From the NCBI RefSeq assembly GCF_009910845.1, contig NZ_SIJB01000001.1, positions 1 to 64,000 on the forward strand: a stretch of 64,000 nt of DNA, in the 5' to 3' direction. This document shows positions 46,138 to 55,451 of the stretch, piece after piece (the stretch's first letter is position 1; every line of letters begins with the position of its first letter). Under the pieces are notes generated by a model that ran no database searches, had not been told where the DNA came from, and saw nothing but the letters and a program-made list of their open reading frames with translations. The position numbers and the translations under genes are program-made. The DNA is from Chengkuizengella marina (GTDB lineage: Bacteria > Bacillota > Bacilli > Paenibacillales > KCTC-33759).

Positions 46138-49100
46138 ATTGATATAAATAGTGTAAACAATAATGAACAAAGAACACGATTTGAATTATTGATGAAACAA
46201 GCAGGAATTCCACAAGAAATCGTGAATTCTTATTTTTCTGATGGATACATCCAAAAAGTAATTTGCAATCGCCATCATAACGATTGGGATATTCATATTG
46301 TCAAAGATCAAATGATCCCACAAAAAGTTTATAGACAATTTTGTAAACAAATTCAAAATAAATTTGCCCATATTGCTAAAATTCGGTTTAACTTTTGTTT
46401 TTCTAGTTCCATTTCTAACCAAGAGCTAGTTTCTGAATATTGGGGACTGTTTCTTGATTGGGTTCAAAAAGAACAGACATCAGTAAATGGTTGGTTTAGT
46501 AAAGCAAAGGTTGAAGTGAATGATCAAACGATCCATGTTTTTTTATTAGATGAAACAGGAATAGAGCTTGCAAGAAAAAAGAAACTAGATGATAACATTA
46601 AACAATTTTTTAATGATTTTTTTACAAGAAATTTTTCTATTCAATTCTCTATTGATGTGAATAGAGTTGAAGAATACGATAGATTTACAGAAAAATTAGA
46701 AGAGGAAGAGCGATCTGTAACTCAAGCTATATTGGATTCAGCGCCAAAAGAAATAGAAGAGGAAACTCCTAAAGGTGAACTAGTGCTTTTACTTGGGAAA
46801 AAGATTGATGAACAAGCTATACCCATTCAACAAATTAAGGATGAAGAGAAAAAAACGGTCATCCAAGGAACAGTGCTTAATTTAGAAGTGAGGGAACTGA
46901 AAACAGGTACAACCTTATCACAATTTATTTTAACTGATTTTACAGATTCGATAAAAGTCAAAATATTTACAAAGAAAAAGGAAGATGTAAAGAAATTATC
47001 ATTGTTAAAAGATGGAGTTTGGGTAAAGTTAAGAGGAAAAGTTGAATATGATACCTTTCTTCCTGTACATGAATTAACGATGATTCCAGTAGATTTAAAT
47101 GAAATTGTTGTTCCAGCAAATATTGAGCGAATGGACCATGAAAAAGAAAAACGTGTTGAATTTCATCTTCATAGCAATATGAGTACGATGGATGGAATTA
47201 CCTCGATTGGTGATTATATAAAAACTGCAGCAAAGTGGGGACATAAAGCGATTGCTGTGACTGATCATGGCAATGTACAGGCATTTCCGGAAGCTTTTTG
47301 GACAGCTAGTAAAAATAATATAAAGATGATTTATGGGGTAGAGGCAAATGTTATTAATGACTCGATTCCAATTGTTCTGAATCCATCAAATCAATCATTA
47401 GAAAATGCTACATATGTTATTTTTGATTTAGAAACCACAGGTTTATCTGTAACGAATCATAAAATCATTGAAATTGCTGGTGTAAAAATAAAAAACGGGG
47501 AAGAAATAGACAGATTTACCTCATTTGTAAATCCGCACGAAAAAATACCTTACAATATAAGCCAATTGACGAATATTACGGATGAAATGGTAGTAGATGC
47601 ACCAGATCTTGAACAAGTATTTCCTAAATTTATTGAATTTATTGGAGATTCTATTTTGGTCGCTCATAATGCTAGATTTGACATAGGGTTTGTTCAAGCA
47701 GCATGTGAAAAATGTAATATGGAACGGGTAAATAATCCCGTTATTGATACTTTAGAAATGGCAAGATTTCTTTTTCCAAACTTTAAAAACCATAGATTGA
47801 ATACATTAGCTGATAAATTAAAGGTCAGCTTAGACAATCACCATAGAGCAATTGATGACACTATTGCTTTACAACATATTTTTGTCCATCTACTTAAAGA
47901 ATTAAAACAAAGAGAGATTATAAATGTAATCCAACTTAATGATTATGCTGGATTAGATATCTCAAAAACAAGACCTTTTCATTGCTGTATTTATGCTAAG
48001 AATTTAGTAGGGAAGAAAAACTTATATAAACTAATTTCATTATCACATACTGAATATTTTAATAGAGTTGCAACCATTCCAAAAAGTTTATTAATTGATC
48101 ACAGGGAAGGTCTTATCATTTCCTCGGGTTGTGAAAAAGGTGAATTATTTGAAACAGTATTAAATAAATCTCCTGCAGAAGCAGAGGATGTAGCACAATT
48201 TTATGACGTTTTAGAAATACAACCAGTTGGCGTGAATCAACATCTAATAGACAAAGGTTTAGTTACACATCGTTTGCATTTAGAGGAAGCAAATCAAAGA
48301 ATATGCAATCTAGGAGAAAAATTGAATAAACCTGTTATTGCTACAGGTAACGTTCACTATCTTCAGCCAAGAGAGAAAATAAACAGAGATATTACGATTC
48401 ATGGTATAACAGGGTTTAGCCCACTAAAAGATTTGGAAAAGCCTGATGTTCAATTTAGAACAACGACAGAAATGTTAGGGGAATTTGAACATCTTGGTCA
48501 AGAAAAAGCCTATGAAGTTGTCGTAAAAAATACAAATGAATTGGCTGATCGATTTGAAGATATCGAGTTGTTTCCTAATAAACCTTTTTTCCCAATCATC
48601 GAAGGAGCTGATGAGGAAATAAGAAATACCTGTTATACAACGGCAAAGGAAATTTATGGTGAGGAACTACCAGAAATAGTTACTGAAAGATTGGAGAAGG
48701 AACTTGTTCCTATCATTAACGCTGGTTTTGCTGCATTGTATTTAATATCGGAAAAATTAGTTAAAAAATCTAATCAAGATGGATATCTTGTTGGGTCACG
48801 AGGGTCAGTAGGCTCTTCCGTAGTAGCCATGATGCTAGGAATTTCTGAGGTTAACCCATTGCCTCCTCATTACTTATGTAAAAAGTGTAAGCATAGTATT
48901 TGGTACACCGATGGAAGTATTCGCAGTGGATTTGACATTGAAGATAAACCGTGTCCTAAATGTGATGGGCTATTAAAGGGTGATGGTCAGGATATTCCAT
49001 TTGAAACCTTTTTAGGATTTAAAGGAGATAAAGTTCCTGATATTGACTTGAATTTCTCTGGAGAATATCAGCCTAATGCTCATCATTACACAAAGGTGCT

Positions 49101-50460
49101 TTTTGGAGAAGAAAATGTTTTTCGTGCTGGAACGATTGGTACTGTAGCAGAGAAAACGGCATTTGGATTCGTAAAGAAATATGAAGATGATAAACTGAAA
49201 AGCTGGAGAAATGCTGAAGTCGTAAGGTTAAGCACGGGGTGTACTGGAGTAAAACGTAGTACTGGACAGCATCCAGGAGGAATTGTTGTTGTACCTGATT
49301 ATATTGATGTTGAAGATATTACACCTGTTCAATATCCAGCTGATGATACATCAGCAGATTGGAAAACAACTCATTTTGATTATCATGCCTTTGATGCAAA
49401 TTTATTGAAACTAGATATTCTAGGACATGATGATCCTACCATGATGAGAATGTTACAGGATTTAACTGAAGTAGACCCAACCACTATACCTATGAATGAT
49501 CCAAAGATCATGAGTGTGTTTAACTCAACAGATGCTTTAAATGTTACACCTGAGCAAATAAAATCTCCTGTAGGTACATTTGGTGTTCCTGAAATGGGCA
49601 CAAAATTTGTAAGACAAATGTTAAAGGAAACAAAACCTGCAACGTTTGCTGATTTATTGCAAATATCAGGTCTCTCACACGGTACAGGGGTTTGGTTAGG
49701 AAATGCCCAAGAACTTATTAAAAACAATACGTGTTCTATTAAAACAGTGATTGGTTGTCGTGATGACATCATGTTATATTTAATTTATAAGGGTGGTTTG
49801 GAGGCAGGTCTTGCGTTTCAAATTACAGAAAGTGTTCGTAAAGGAAAAGGTTTAAAGGATGATTGGATTGCAACGATGAAAGAGCACAAAATTCCACAAT
49901 GGTATATAGACTCATGTTTAAAAATTGAGTATATGTTTCCAAAAGCTCATGCGGCTGCATATGTAATTTCAGCTGTAAGAACTGTATATTTTAAAGTCCA
50001 TTATCCAATTGCTTTTTATGCGACTTACTTTTCTGTTCGAACTGAGGATTTTGATGTTGATGTTTTTTGTCAAGGTTATAACGCAATTCTAAAAAGATTA
50101 AATGAAATTGAAGAACTGGGTTTTAAAGCAACAGCAAAAGAAAAAAGCATGATTTCTATTTTAGAAATGGCTTTAGAAATGACAGCTCGTGGCTTTTCAT
50201 TTAAAGGCATTAATTTGTACCGGTCTAAAGCAGAAAGATATATTATAGATGGAGATTCGTTAATCCCTCCATTTTCAGCGATTCAAGGAATTGGTGTGAA
50301 CGCTGCTAAAAATATCGTTGAAGCTAGGGAAGACGGCGAGTTTTTATCTATTGAAGATTTTAGGCAACGTACTAAGGTATCTAAAACGGTTGTAGAAACA
50401 TTGAATGGATTCGGTTGCTTTAATGGTTTACCTGAAACGAACCAACTTTCATTATTTTAG
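46138..50460 (+). CDS. polC: DNA polymerase III alpha subunit PolC (Gram-positive type), apparent ATT start
   Basis: PolC is the main replicative polymerase with built-in proofreading. It has an N-terminal domain, an OB-fold (about residues 230-320), a PHP domain with FHLHSNMSTMDG, a DEDD exonuclease inserted in it (VIFDLETTGLS, about 427), a zinc-binding CKKC/CPKC segment, and the catalytic PDIDLNFSGEYQP (about 967). No ATG, GTG or TTG lies in frame between the stop at 46093 and TTG 46189, which has no ribosome site. GGGAGGG (46123-46129) sits eight bases before ATT 46138. Starting there gives 1440 residues (B. subtilis 1437) and an N-terminus resembling the B. subtilis one. Confidence 0.93.
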   Translation: MDINSVNNNEQRTRFELLMKQAGIPQEIVNSYFSDGYIQKVICNRHHNDWDIHIVKDQMIPQKVYRQFCKQIQNKFAHIAKIRFNFCFSSSISNQELVSEYWGLFLDWVQKEQTSVNGWFSKAKVEVNDQTIHVFLLDETGIELARKKKLDDNIKQFFNDFFTRNFSIQFSIDVNRVEEYDRFTEKLEEEERSVTQAILDSAPKEIEEETPKGELVLLLGKKIDEQAIPIQQIKDEEKKTVIQGTVLNLEVRELKTGTTLSQFILTDFTDSIKVKIFTKKKEDVKKLSLLKDGVWVKLRGKVEYDTFLPVHELTMIPVDLNEIVVPANIERMDHEKEKRVEFHLHSNMSTMDGITSIGDYIKTAAKWGHKAIAVTDHGNVQAFPEAFWTASKNNIKMIYGVEANVINDSIPIVLNPSNQSLENATYVIFDLETTGLSVTNHKIIEIAGVKIKNGEEIDRFTSFVNPHEKIPYNISQLTNITDEMVVDAPDLEQVFPKFIEFIGDSILVAHNARFDIGFVQAACEKCNMERVNNPVIDTLEMARFLFPNFKNHRLNTLADKLKVSLDNHHRAIDDTIALQHIFVHLLKELKQREIINVIQLNDYAGLDISKTRPFHCCIYAKNLVGKKNLYKLISLSHTEYFNRVATIPKSLLIDHREGLIISSGCEKGELFETVLNKSPAEAEDVAQFYDVLEIQPVGVNQHLIDKGLVTHRLHLEEANQRICNLGEKLNKPVIATGNVHYLQPREKINRDITIHGITGFSPLKDLEKPDVQFRTTTEMLGEFEHLGQEKAYEVVVKNTNELADRFEDIELFPNKPFFPIIEGADEEIRNTCYTTAKEIYGEELPEIVTERLEKELVPIINAGFAALYLISEKLVKKSNQDGYLVGSRGSVGSSVVAMMLGISEVNPLPPHYLCKKCKHSIWYTDGSIRSGFDIEDKPCPKCDGLLKGDGQDIPFETFLGFKGDKVPDIDLNFSGEYQPNAHHYTKVLFGEENVFRAGTIGTVAEKTAFGFVKKYEDDKLKSWRNAEVVRLSTGCTGVKRSTGQHPGGIVVVPDYIDVEDITPVQYPADDTSADWKTTHFDYHAFDANLLKLDILGHDDPTMMRMLQDLTEVDPTTIPMNDPKIMSVFNSTDALNVTPEQIKSPVGTFGVPEMGTKFVRQMLKETKPATFADLLQISGLSHGTGVWLGNAQELIKNNTCSIKTVIGCRDDIMLYLIYKGGLEAGLAFQITESVRKGKGLKDDWIATMKEHKIPQWYIDSCLKIEYMFPKAHAAAYVISAVRTVYFKVHYPIAFYATYFSVRTEDFDVDVFCQGYNAILKRLNEIEELGFKATAKEKSMISILEMALEMTARGFSFKGINLYRSKAERYIIDGDSLIPPFSAIQGIGVNAAKNIVEAREDGEFLSIEDFRQRTKVSKTVVETLNGFGCFNGLPETNQLSLF

Positions 50461-50468
50461 TGCAAACC

Positions 50469-50497
50469 TTGTAAGGAATTTCACAATATGATATAAT
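50469..50497 (+). promoter_or_regulatory. Extended -10 sigma-A promoter for the rimP-nusA-infB operon
   Basis: TTGTAA (50469-50474), 17 bases, TATAAT (50492-50497) preceded by TGA (extended -10). Initiation near 50504 gives a leader of about 100 bases with a hairpin. Confidence 0.85.
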
Positions 50498-50525
50498 TTA
50501 CTCATAATTGAGATAGCGAATTCGA

Positions 50526-50550
50526 AAAGAGTGGGGGAAACCCACTCTTT
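50526..50550 (+). promoter_or_regulatory. Leader hairpin ahead of rimP, possible attenuator
   Basis: AAAGAGTGGG-GGAAA-CCCACTCTTT is a perfect 10-base stem, followed by the T-rich GCCTTTTATTT. The T-run is interrupted, as in NusA-dependent terminators. B. subtilis controls the nusA operon by NusA-stimulated termination in its leader, so an equivalent role is plausible here but is inferred. Confidence 0.6.
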
Positions 50551-50601
50551 GCCTTTTATTTAAAGGGATTTCGTATTGATTTAGGGGGTTCAAGGTTCAA
50601 A

Positions 50602-51057
50602 GTGAGTAAAATAAAAGTTCTTGTTCAAGATATGATTCAAAACTTTATAGAAGAAGAAGGGTATGAATTAGTTGATATAGAGTATGTCAAAGAAGGTGAG
50701 AACAAATATCTACGTATTTATGTTGATAAAGACGGAGGTATTGATATTGATGATTGTGGTCGAATCAGTGAATATATTAGTCAAAAGTTAGATGAATCAG
50801 ACCCTATATCAGAAGCCTACATTCTTGAGGTCTCTTCACCTGGGGCTGAACGTCCACTAAAAAAAACTAAAGACTTTGAAAATGCTGTGAATAAAAATGT
50901 TTTTATTACTACATATGAATCTATTGACGGTTTAAAGGAATTTGAAGGAAAACTGATTTCATTTCAAAATGAAATATTGGAAATAAAACTAGTAAAAAAG
51001 ACACATGAAATACCACTAAATAAAGTAGCAAGTGCCAGACTTGCCGTACTTTTTTAA
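50602..51057 (+). CDS. rimP: Ribosome maturation factor RimP
   Basis: RimP helps assemble the 30S head. The 151-residue protein contains YELVDIEYVKEGENKYLRIYVDKDGGIDIDDCGRISEYISQKLDE and YILEVSSPGAERPL, both diagnostic. The start is GTG 50602; the ribosome site is AAGG six bases away, or AGGGGG further upstream, so initiation may be modest. nusA follows 40 bases later. Confidence 0.97.
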   Translation: MSKIKVLVQDMIQNFIEEEGYELVDIEYVKEGENKYLRIYVDKDGGIDIDDCGRISEYISQKLDESDPISEAYILEVSSPGAERPLKKTKDFENAVNKNVFITTYESIDGLKEFEGKLISFQNEILEIKLVKKTHEIPLNKVASARLAVLF

Positions 51058-51097
51058 ATATAAGGATTGAGTTTTTGAAAGGAGGGACTAGTTCCAA

Positions 51098-52192
51098 ATG
51101 AATGCAGAGTTTATTGAAGCTCTAACTGAAATTGAAAGAGAAAAAGGAATTAGTAAGGAGGTATTAATTGAAGCACTTGAAGCAGCATTAATTTCAAGTT
51201 ACAAACGTAATTATACCGCACAAAATGTAAGAGTGGATATTAATCAACAATCAGGTGTGATTAAAGTATTTGCACGAAAGACTGTAGTAGAAGAAGTACT
51301 TGATCCCAGAATGGAAATTTCTATTGATGCTGCACGATCTATAAATGCTAATTACCATTTAGATGATATTGTTGAAATTGAAGTGACACCAAGAGATTTT
51401 GGTCGTATAGCAGCACAAACAGCTAAACAGGTCGTGACTCAAAGAATTCGAGAAGCTGAAAGAGGACTTATTTTTAATGAATTCATTGACAAAGAAGAAG
51501 ATATCATAACGGGTATCGTAGAACGTATGGATCAAAGAAATATATATATTAATTTGGGTAGAGTAGAAGGATTATTACCTCTAAATGAAATTATGCCAAC
51601 TGAAAAATTTCAACAAGGTGATCGTATAAAAGCTTTCATCACAAAAGTGGAAAATTCAACTAAAGGTCCTTTAATTATGCTGTCAAGAACTCATCCTGGT
51701 TTGTTAAAAAGATTATTTGAACTAGAGGTGCCAGAAATCTATGACGGTATTGTAGAAATTCGTTCTGTAGCAAGAGAAGCAGGATATCGATCTAAAATCG
51801 CTGTGTATTCACCTAATCCCGAGGTTGATTCGGTTGGTGCATGCGTAGGACAAAAAGGAATGCGAGTTCAGACCATAGTAGATGAATTAAAAGGTGAAAG
51901 AATTGATATTGTTTATTGGTCTGAAGACATTAGTGAATATGTTGCGAATGCGTTAAGTCCTTCTAAAGTGCTTGAGGTACAGATATTAGAAGAAGATAAA
52001 ATGTGTAGGGTAATCGTGCCAGATTTTCAATTATCACTGGCAATAGGAATCAAAGGCCAGAATGCAAGACTTGCTGCTAAATTAACTGGATGGAAAATAG
52101 ATATCAAAAGTGAATCTCAAGCATTTGAGCAGTTTGGTAGACCAAAAGAAGATAGCGATTTAGCACAAGAAGATTTTCTAACATTTGAGTAA
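51098..52192 (+). CDS. nusA: Transcription termination/antitermination factor NusA
   Basis: NusA binds RNA polymerase and RNA to modulate pausing and termination. The 364-residue protein has the N-terminal polymerase-binding domain, an S1 domain (ITGIVERMDQRNIYINLGRVEGLLP, about residues 135-160) and two KH domains (DSVGACVGQKGMRVQTIVDELKGE and LAIGIKGQNARLAAKLTGW). It has no acidic C-terminal repeats, as expected in Firmicutes. AAAGGAGGG precedes ATG. Confidence 0.98.
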   Translation: MNAEFIEALTEIEREKGISKEVLIEALEAALISSYKRNYTAQNVRVDINQQSGVIKVFARKTVVEEVLDPRMEISIDAARSINANYHLDDIVEIEVTPRDFGRIAAQTAKQVVTQRIREAERGLIFNEFIDKEEDIITGIVERMDQRNIYINLGRVEGLLPLNEIMPTEKFQQGDRIKAFITKVENSTKGPLIMLSRTHPGLLKRLFELEVPEIYDGIVEIRSVAREAGYRSKIAVYSPNPEVDSVGACVGQKGMRVQTIVDELKGERIDIVYWSEDISEYVANALSPSKVLEVQILEEDKMCRVIVPDFQLSLAIGIKGQNARLAAKLTGWKIDIKSESQAFEQFGRPKEDSDLAQEDFLTFE

Positions 52193-52216
52193 ATTCTCAT
52201 GAAATAAGGTGATTTT

Positions 52217-52498
52217 ATGCGAAACCGAAAAATTCCTATGAGAAAATGTGTTGCTTGCCAAGAAATGAAAACTAAAAAAGAGCTAGTACGAATCGTTAGG
52301 TCCCCAGAAAATGAAGTAATCATTGACAAAACAGGTAAAAAGTCTGGTAGAGGGGCTTATCTATGTAAAACTATAAATTGCTCACAATTAGCTATGAAAA
52401 ACAAAGCACTTGACAGAGCATTAAAACATCAAGTCGACCAGGAAATATATGAGCAGTTAGAATTAAACTTCACGAAATTAGAGGAACATGATGGATAA
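52217..52498 (+). CDS. rnpM: RNase P modulator RnpM (YlxR)
   Basis: The YlxR family was renamed RnpM because it binds and tunes RNase P in B. subtilis. The 93-residue protein starts RKIPMRKCVACQEMKTKKELVRIVRSPE and contains GRGAYLCKTINC, the conserved features. AAGGTGATTTT precedes ATG 52217. Its end overlaps ylxQ. Confidence 0.94.
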   Translation: MRNRKIPMRKCVACQEMKTKKELVRIVRSPENEVIIDKTGKKSGRGAYLCKTINCSQLAMKNKALDRALKHQVDQEIYEQLELNFTKLEEHDG

Positions 52499-52802
52499 TA
52501 ACAAGATATTATCGTATATAGGTCTTGCAAAACGAGCTGGTAAATGCTTGTCAGGTGAGGAGAAAGTATTAAACAAGATTAGATCTAATGAAGCAAAATT
52601 AGTTATTATTGCGAATGATGCTTCAGAAAATACTTCTAAAAAATTTAAGGATAAGTGCAGTTCGTATCATGTTCCACTTATCCAATATTATAATCGCTCT
52701 CAATTAGGTCAAAGTCTAGGAGAAGCAGAACGTGTAGTGATTGCAATTACTGATGATGGTTTTGTAAAAATGATCATGAATTGTATGGAAAAAGAGATGT
52801 GA
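52491..52802 (+). CDS. ylxQ: YlxQ, L7Ae/eL8-family RNA-binding protein
   Basis: Small kink-turn-type RNA-binding protein of the L7Ae family; the precise role is unknown. The 103-residue product contains ILSYIGLAKRAGKCLSGEEKVLNKI and LVIIANDASENTSKKF, the family core. ATG 52488 and 52491 are adjacent, and AGAGGA favours the second. It overlaps rnpM by 8 bases and precedes infB. Confidence 0.92.
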   Translation: MDNNKILSYIGLAKRAGKCLSGEEKVLNKIRSNEAKLVIIANDASENTSKKFKDKCSSYHVPLIQYYNRSQLGQSLGEAERVVIAITDDGFVKMIMNCMEKEM

Positions 52803-52813
52803 GGTGAAGAGTA

Positions 52814-55093
52814 TTGAGTAAAAAATTTAGAGTTTATGAATATGCTAAGTCCATAAACATGAGTAGTAAAGAAATTATTACAATTTTAAAAAAGATGGAT
52901 ATTCCAGTAAATAATCACATGAGTGTAATTGAAGATGAATCCATCAAAAAAGTGGAACAATTTTTCCGTAACATTAAAGAAAATGCTGCAGAAAAGAAAT
53001 CCACAAACGCGCCAGAAAAAGCCGTTGTACATCAAAATAAGATAAAATCTTCAAAGCAACCTGAGAAACAAAACAAACAAGTCACAAATAATGATAAAAA
53101 GGAACATGTAATGAAAAAAACACAAACAGCAGAGACGAATAGAAGCAAACAACCTAGCCAACCAACTAAACAGGCTTCCACCAATACTAATGGTTATCAA
53201 AACAAAAGAAATGATAGTTCATCAAGAAATTTCAAACCTTCGCAGAAAAGAAATCAACCTAATTCTAGAGGATTTAAAAATTATAAAGGTAAGAATAAAA
53301 GAAATCAAAATAGCAATGTAGAAGTTAAAGAGAAAGTTGACAATACACCTAAAAAAATCATAGTTAGAGGAAATATGTCTGTAGGTGAGTTAGCTAAACT
53401 TTTGCATAAAGATGTTTCTGAAGTGATAAAAAAATTATTATTTCTTGGGGTTATGGCGAATATTAACCAAGAGATTGATTTAGATACGATTCAACTCATT
53501 GCGGATGATTATAAGGTTGAAGTTGATCTCAGGCTTCCAGTTGAAGAAGATGAATTTGAGATTGAGGAAGTTGATGATGAAAAAGATTTAGAAGAGCGTC
53601 CTGCTGTTGTCACAATCATGGGTCATGTAGATCACGGAAAAACAACTCTTTTAGACGCTATAAGAAAAACAAAAGTTACTGAAGGAGAAGCAGGTGGTAT
53701 TACACAACATATAGGGGCTTACCAAGTAGAAAGAAACGATAAAAAAATTACTTTCCTTGATACCCCTGGCCATGAAGCTTTCACAACAATGAGAGCTAGA
53801 GGTTCAAAAATAACAGATATCACGATTTTAGTTGTAGCCGCGGATGATGGAGTTATGCCACAAACAGTTGAAGCGATTAATCATGCAAAAGCTGCAGAGG
53901 TTCCAATTATAGTTGCTGTGAATAAAATAGATAAACCAGAAGCAAATCCTGATAAAATAAAACAAGAACTTACGGAGTATAATCTAGTCCCTGAAGAATG
54001 GGGTGGAGACACCATATTCGTAAATGTATCTGCTAAACAAGGAGAAGGTTTAGATGAGCTTTTAGAAATGATTTTACTTGTAACAGAAGTTGAAGAACTT
54101 AAAGCAAATCCAAATAAACGAGCAAGAGGTACTGTGATTGAAGCTGAGCTTGATAAAGGAAGAGGACCTGTTGCTAGAGTACTTGTTCAACAAGGGACTT
54201 TGGAAATTGGAAATGTTTTCGTAGCAGGTGTATGTTTTGGTCGAGTAAGAGCCATGGTAAATGATAAGGGAAGAAGAATTAAAGTAGCAGGTCCCTCTAC
54301 TCCAGTAGAATTAACGGGTTTAACTGAAGTTCCACAAGCTGGAGATCCTTTCATCGTTTTTGAAGAAGAGAAAAAAGCTAAAGCAATTGCGGATAAGAGA
54401 GCAAACGAAGTAAGACAACAAGAAATGAATGTGAATAACCGTATTACTTTAGATGATTTATTCAAACATATTCAAGAAGGAGAAATAAAGGAGCTTCCTG
54501 TCATAATCAAAGCAGATGTTCAAGGATCTGCTGAAGCATTAAAAGGCTCTTTAGAAAAAATCAATGTTGAAGGCGTAAGGGTGAGGATTATTCATACTGG
54601 AGCTGGAGCGATTACTGAATCAGATATCATTTTGGCTTCTGCTTCAAATGCTATTATAATAGGATTTAATGTTAGACCTGATCCTAGAGCCATCGCAACT
54701 GCGGAACAAGAACAAGTAGATGTACGTTTACATCGTATCATTTATAACGCAATTGAAGAGATTGAGAGTGCCATGAAAGGGATGTTAGATCCGGAATTTA
54801 AAGAAGTTGTCATTGGGCATGCAGAAGTGAGAAATATATTTAAAAACAGTAAAGTTGGTAAAATTGCAGGTTGCATGGTAACTTCTGGTAAAATGTCTCG
54901 TAATGCTGAAGTTCGTTTAATTCGAGAGGGGATTGTAGTTCATGAAGGACAGCTTGATTCCCTTAAACGTTTTAAAGATGATGCAAAAGAGGTAGCTCAA
55001 GGTTATGAGTGTGGATTAACTATAGAGAACTATAGTGATCTTAAAGAAGGGGATATTGTTGAAGCATTCGTAATGGAAACTGTCGAGAGGTGA
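52814..55093 (+). CDS. infB: Translation initiation factor IF-2
   Basis: IF-2 brings fMet-tRNA to the ribosome. An N-terminal IF2_N motif ([22 protein letters not shown]) is followed by a K/Q/N/S-rich disordered stretch (about residues 65-185). A second IF2_N segment comes next, then the GTPase with GHVDHGKTT (about 270-278), DTPGHEAF and NKIDKPEA, and domains II to IV. Length 759 is normal. The start is TTG with GAGGTGAAGAG upstream. Confidence 0.98.
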   Translation: MSKKFRVYEYAKSINMSSKEIITILKKMDIPVNNHMSVIEDESIKKVEQFFRNIKENAAEKKSTNAPEKAVVHQNKIKSSKQPEKQNKQVTNNDKKEHVMKKTQTAETNRSKQPSQPTKQASTNTNGYQNKRNDSSSRNFKPSQKRNQPNSRGFKNYKGKNKRNQNSNVEVKEKVDNTPKKIIVRGNMSVGELAKLLHKDVSEVIKKLLFLGVMANINQEIDLDTIQLIADDYKVEVDLRLPVEEDEFEIEEVDDEKDLEERPAVVTIMGHVDHGKTTLLDAIRKTKVTEGEAGGITQHIGAYQVERNDKKITFLDTPGHEAFTTMRARGSKITDITILVVAADDGVMPQTVEAINHAKAAEVPIIVAVNKIDKPEANPDKIKQELTEYNLVPEEWGGDTIFVNVSAKQGEGLDELLEMILLVTEVEELKANPNKRARGTVIEAELDKGRGPVARVLVQQGTLEIGNVFVAGVCFGRVRAMVNDKGRRIKVAGPSTPVELTGLTEVPQAGDPFIVFEEEKKAKAIADKRANEVRQQEMNVNNRITLDDLFKHIQEGEIKELPVIIKADVQGSAEALKGSLEKINVEGVRVRIIHTGAGAITESDIILASASNAIIIGFNVRPDPRAIATAEQEQVDVRLHRIIYNAIEEIESAMKGMLDPEFKEVVIGHAEVRNIFKNSKVGKIAGCMVTSGKMSRNAEVRLIREGIVVHEGQLDSLKRFKDDAKEVAQGYECGLTIENYSDLKEGDIVEAFVMETVER

Positions 55094-55097
55094 TCAT

Positions 55098-55451
55098 ATG
55101 GCCAAAATAAGAGTAGGTCGAATTGGAGAGCAGATCAAAAAAGAGCTAAGTTTAATTCTCCAAACGGATATTAAAGACCCGAGAGTTGGTTTTGTCACAG
55201 TTACAGCTGTCGAAGTGACAAATGATTTATCCCAAGCAAAAGTGTATCTAAGCATTTTTGGTAGTGAAAAAGAAAAAGATGATTCTTTGCAGGGTTTATC
55301 TAAAGCGAGTGGATATATTCGTTCAGAGTTAGGGAAAAGAGTTAGACTTAGACATATACCAGAATTGATTTTCAAAATTGACTCTTCCATTGAATATGGC
55401 AATCGTATTGAAGAGATGTTAAGAGAAATGAATAAGGATGCTAATGTATGA
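55098..55451 (+). CDS. rbfA: Ribosome-binding factor A
   Basis: RbfA is a late 30S maturation factor. The 117-residue KH-like protein has IRVGRIGEQIKKELSLIL, DPRVGFVTVTAVEVTNDLSQAKVYLS and LRHIPELIFKIDSSIEYGNRIEEML. It begins four bases after infB. The DUF503 gene ylxP that separates infB and rbfA in B. subtilis is absent. Its stop overlaps the next ATG. Confidence 0.97.
   Translation: MAKIRVGRIGEQIKKELSLILQTDIKDPRVGFVTVTAVEVTNDLSQAKVYLSIFGSEKEKDDSLQGLSKASGYIRSELGKRVRLRHIPELIFKIDSSIEYGNRIEEMLREMNKDANV

Noticed and set aside
49383-49772. 129-codon minus-strand frame inside polC
   Set aside because: It lies opposite the conserved polymerase domain; no independent evidence.
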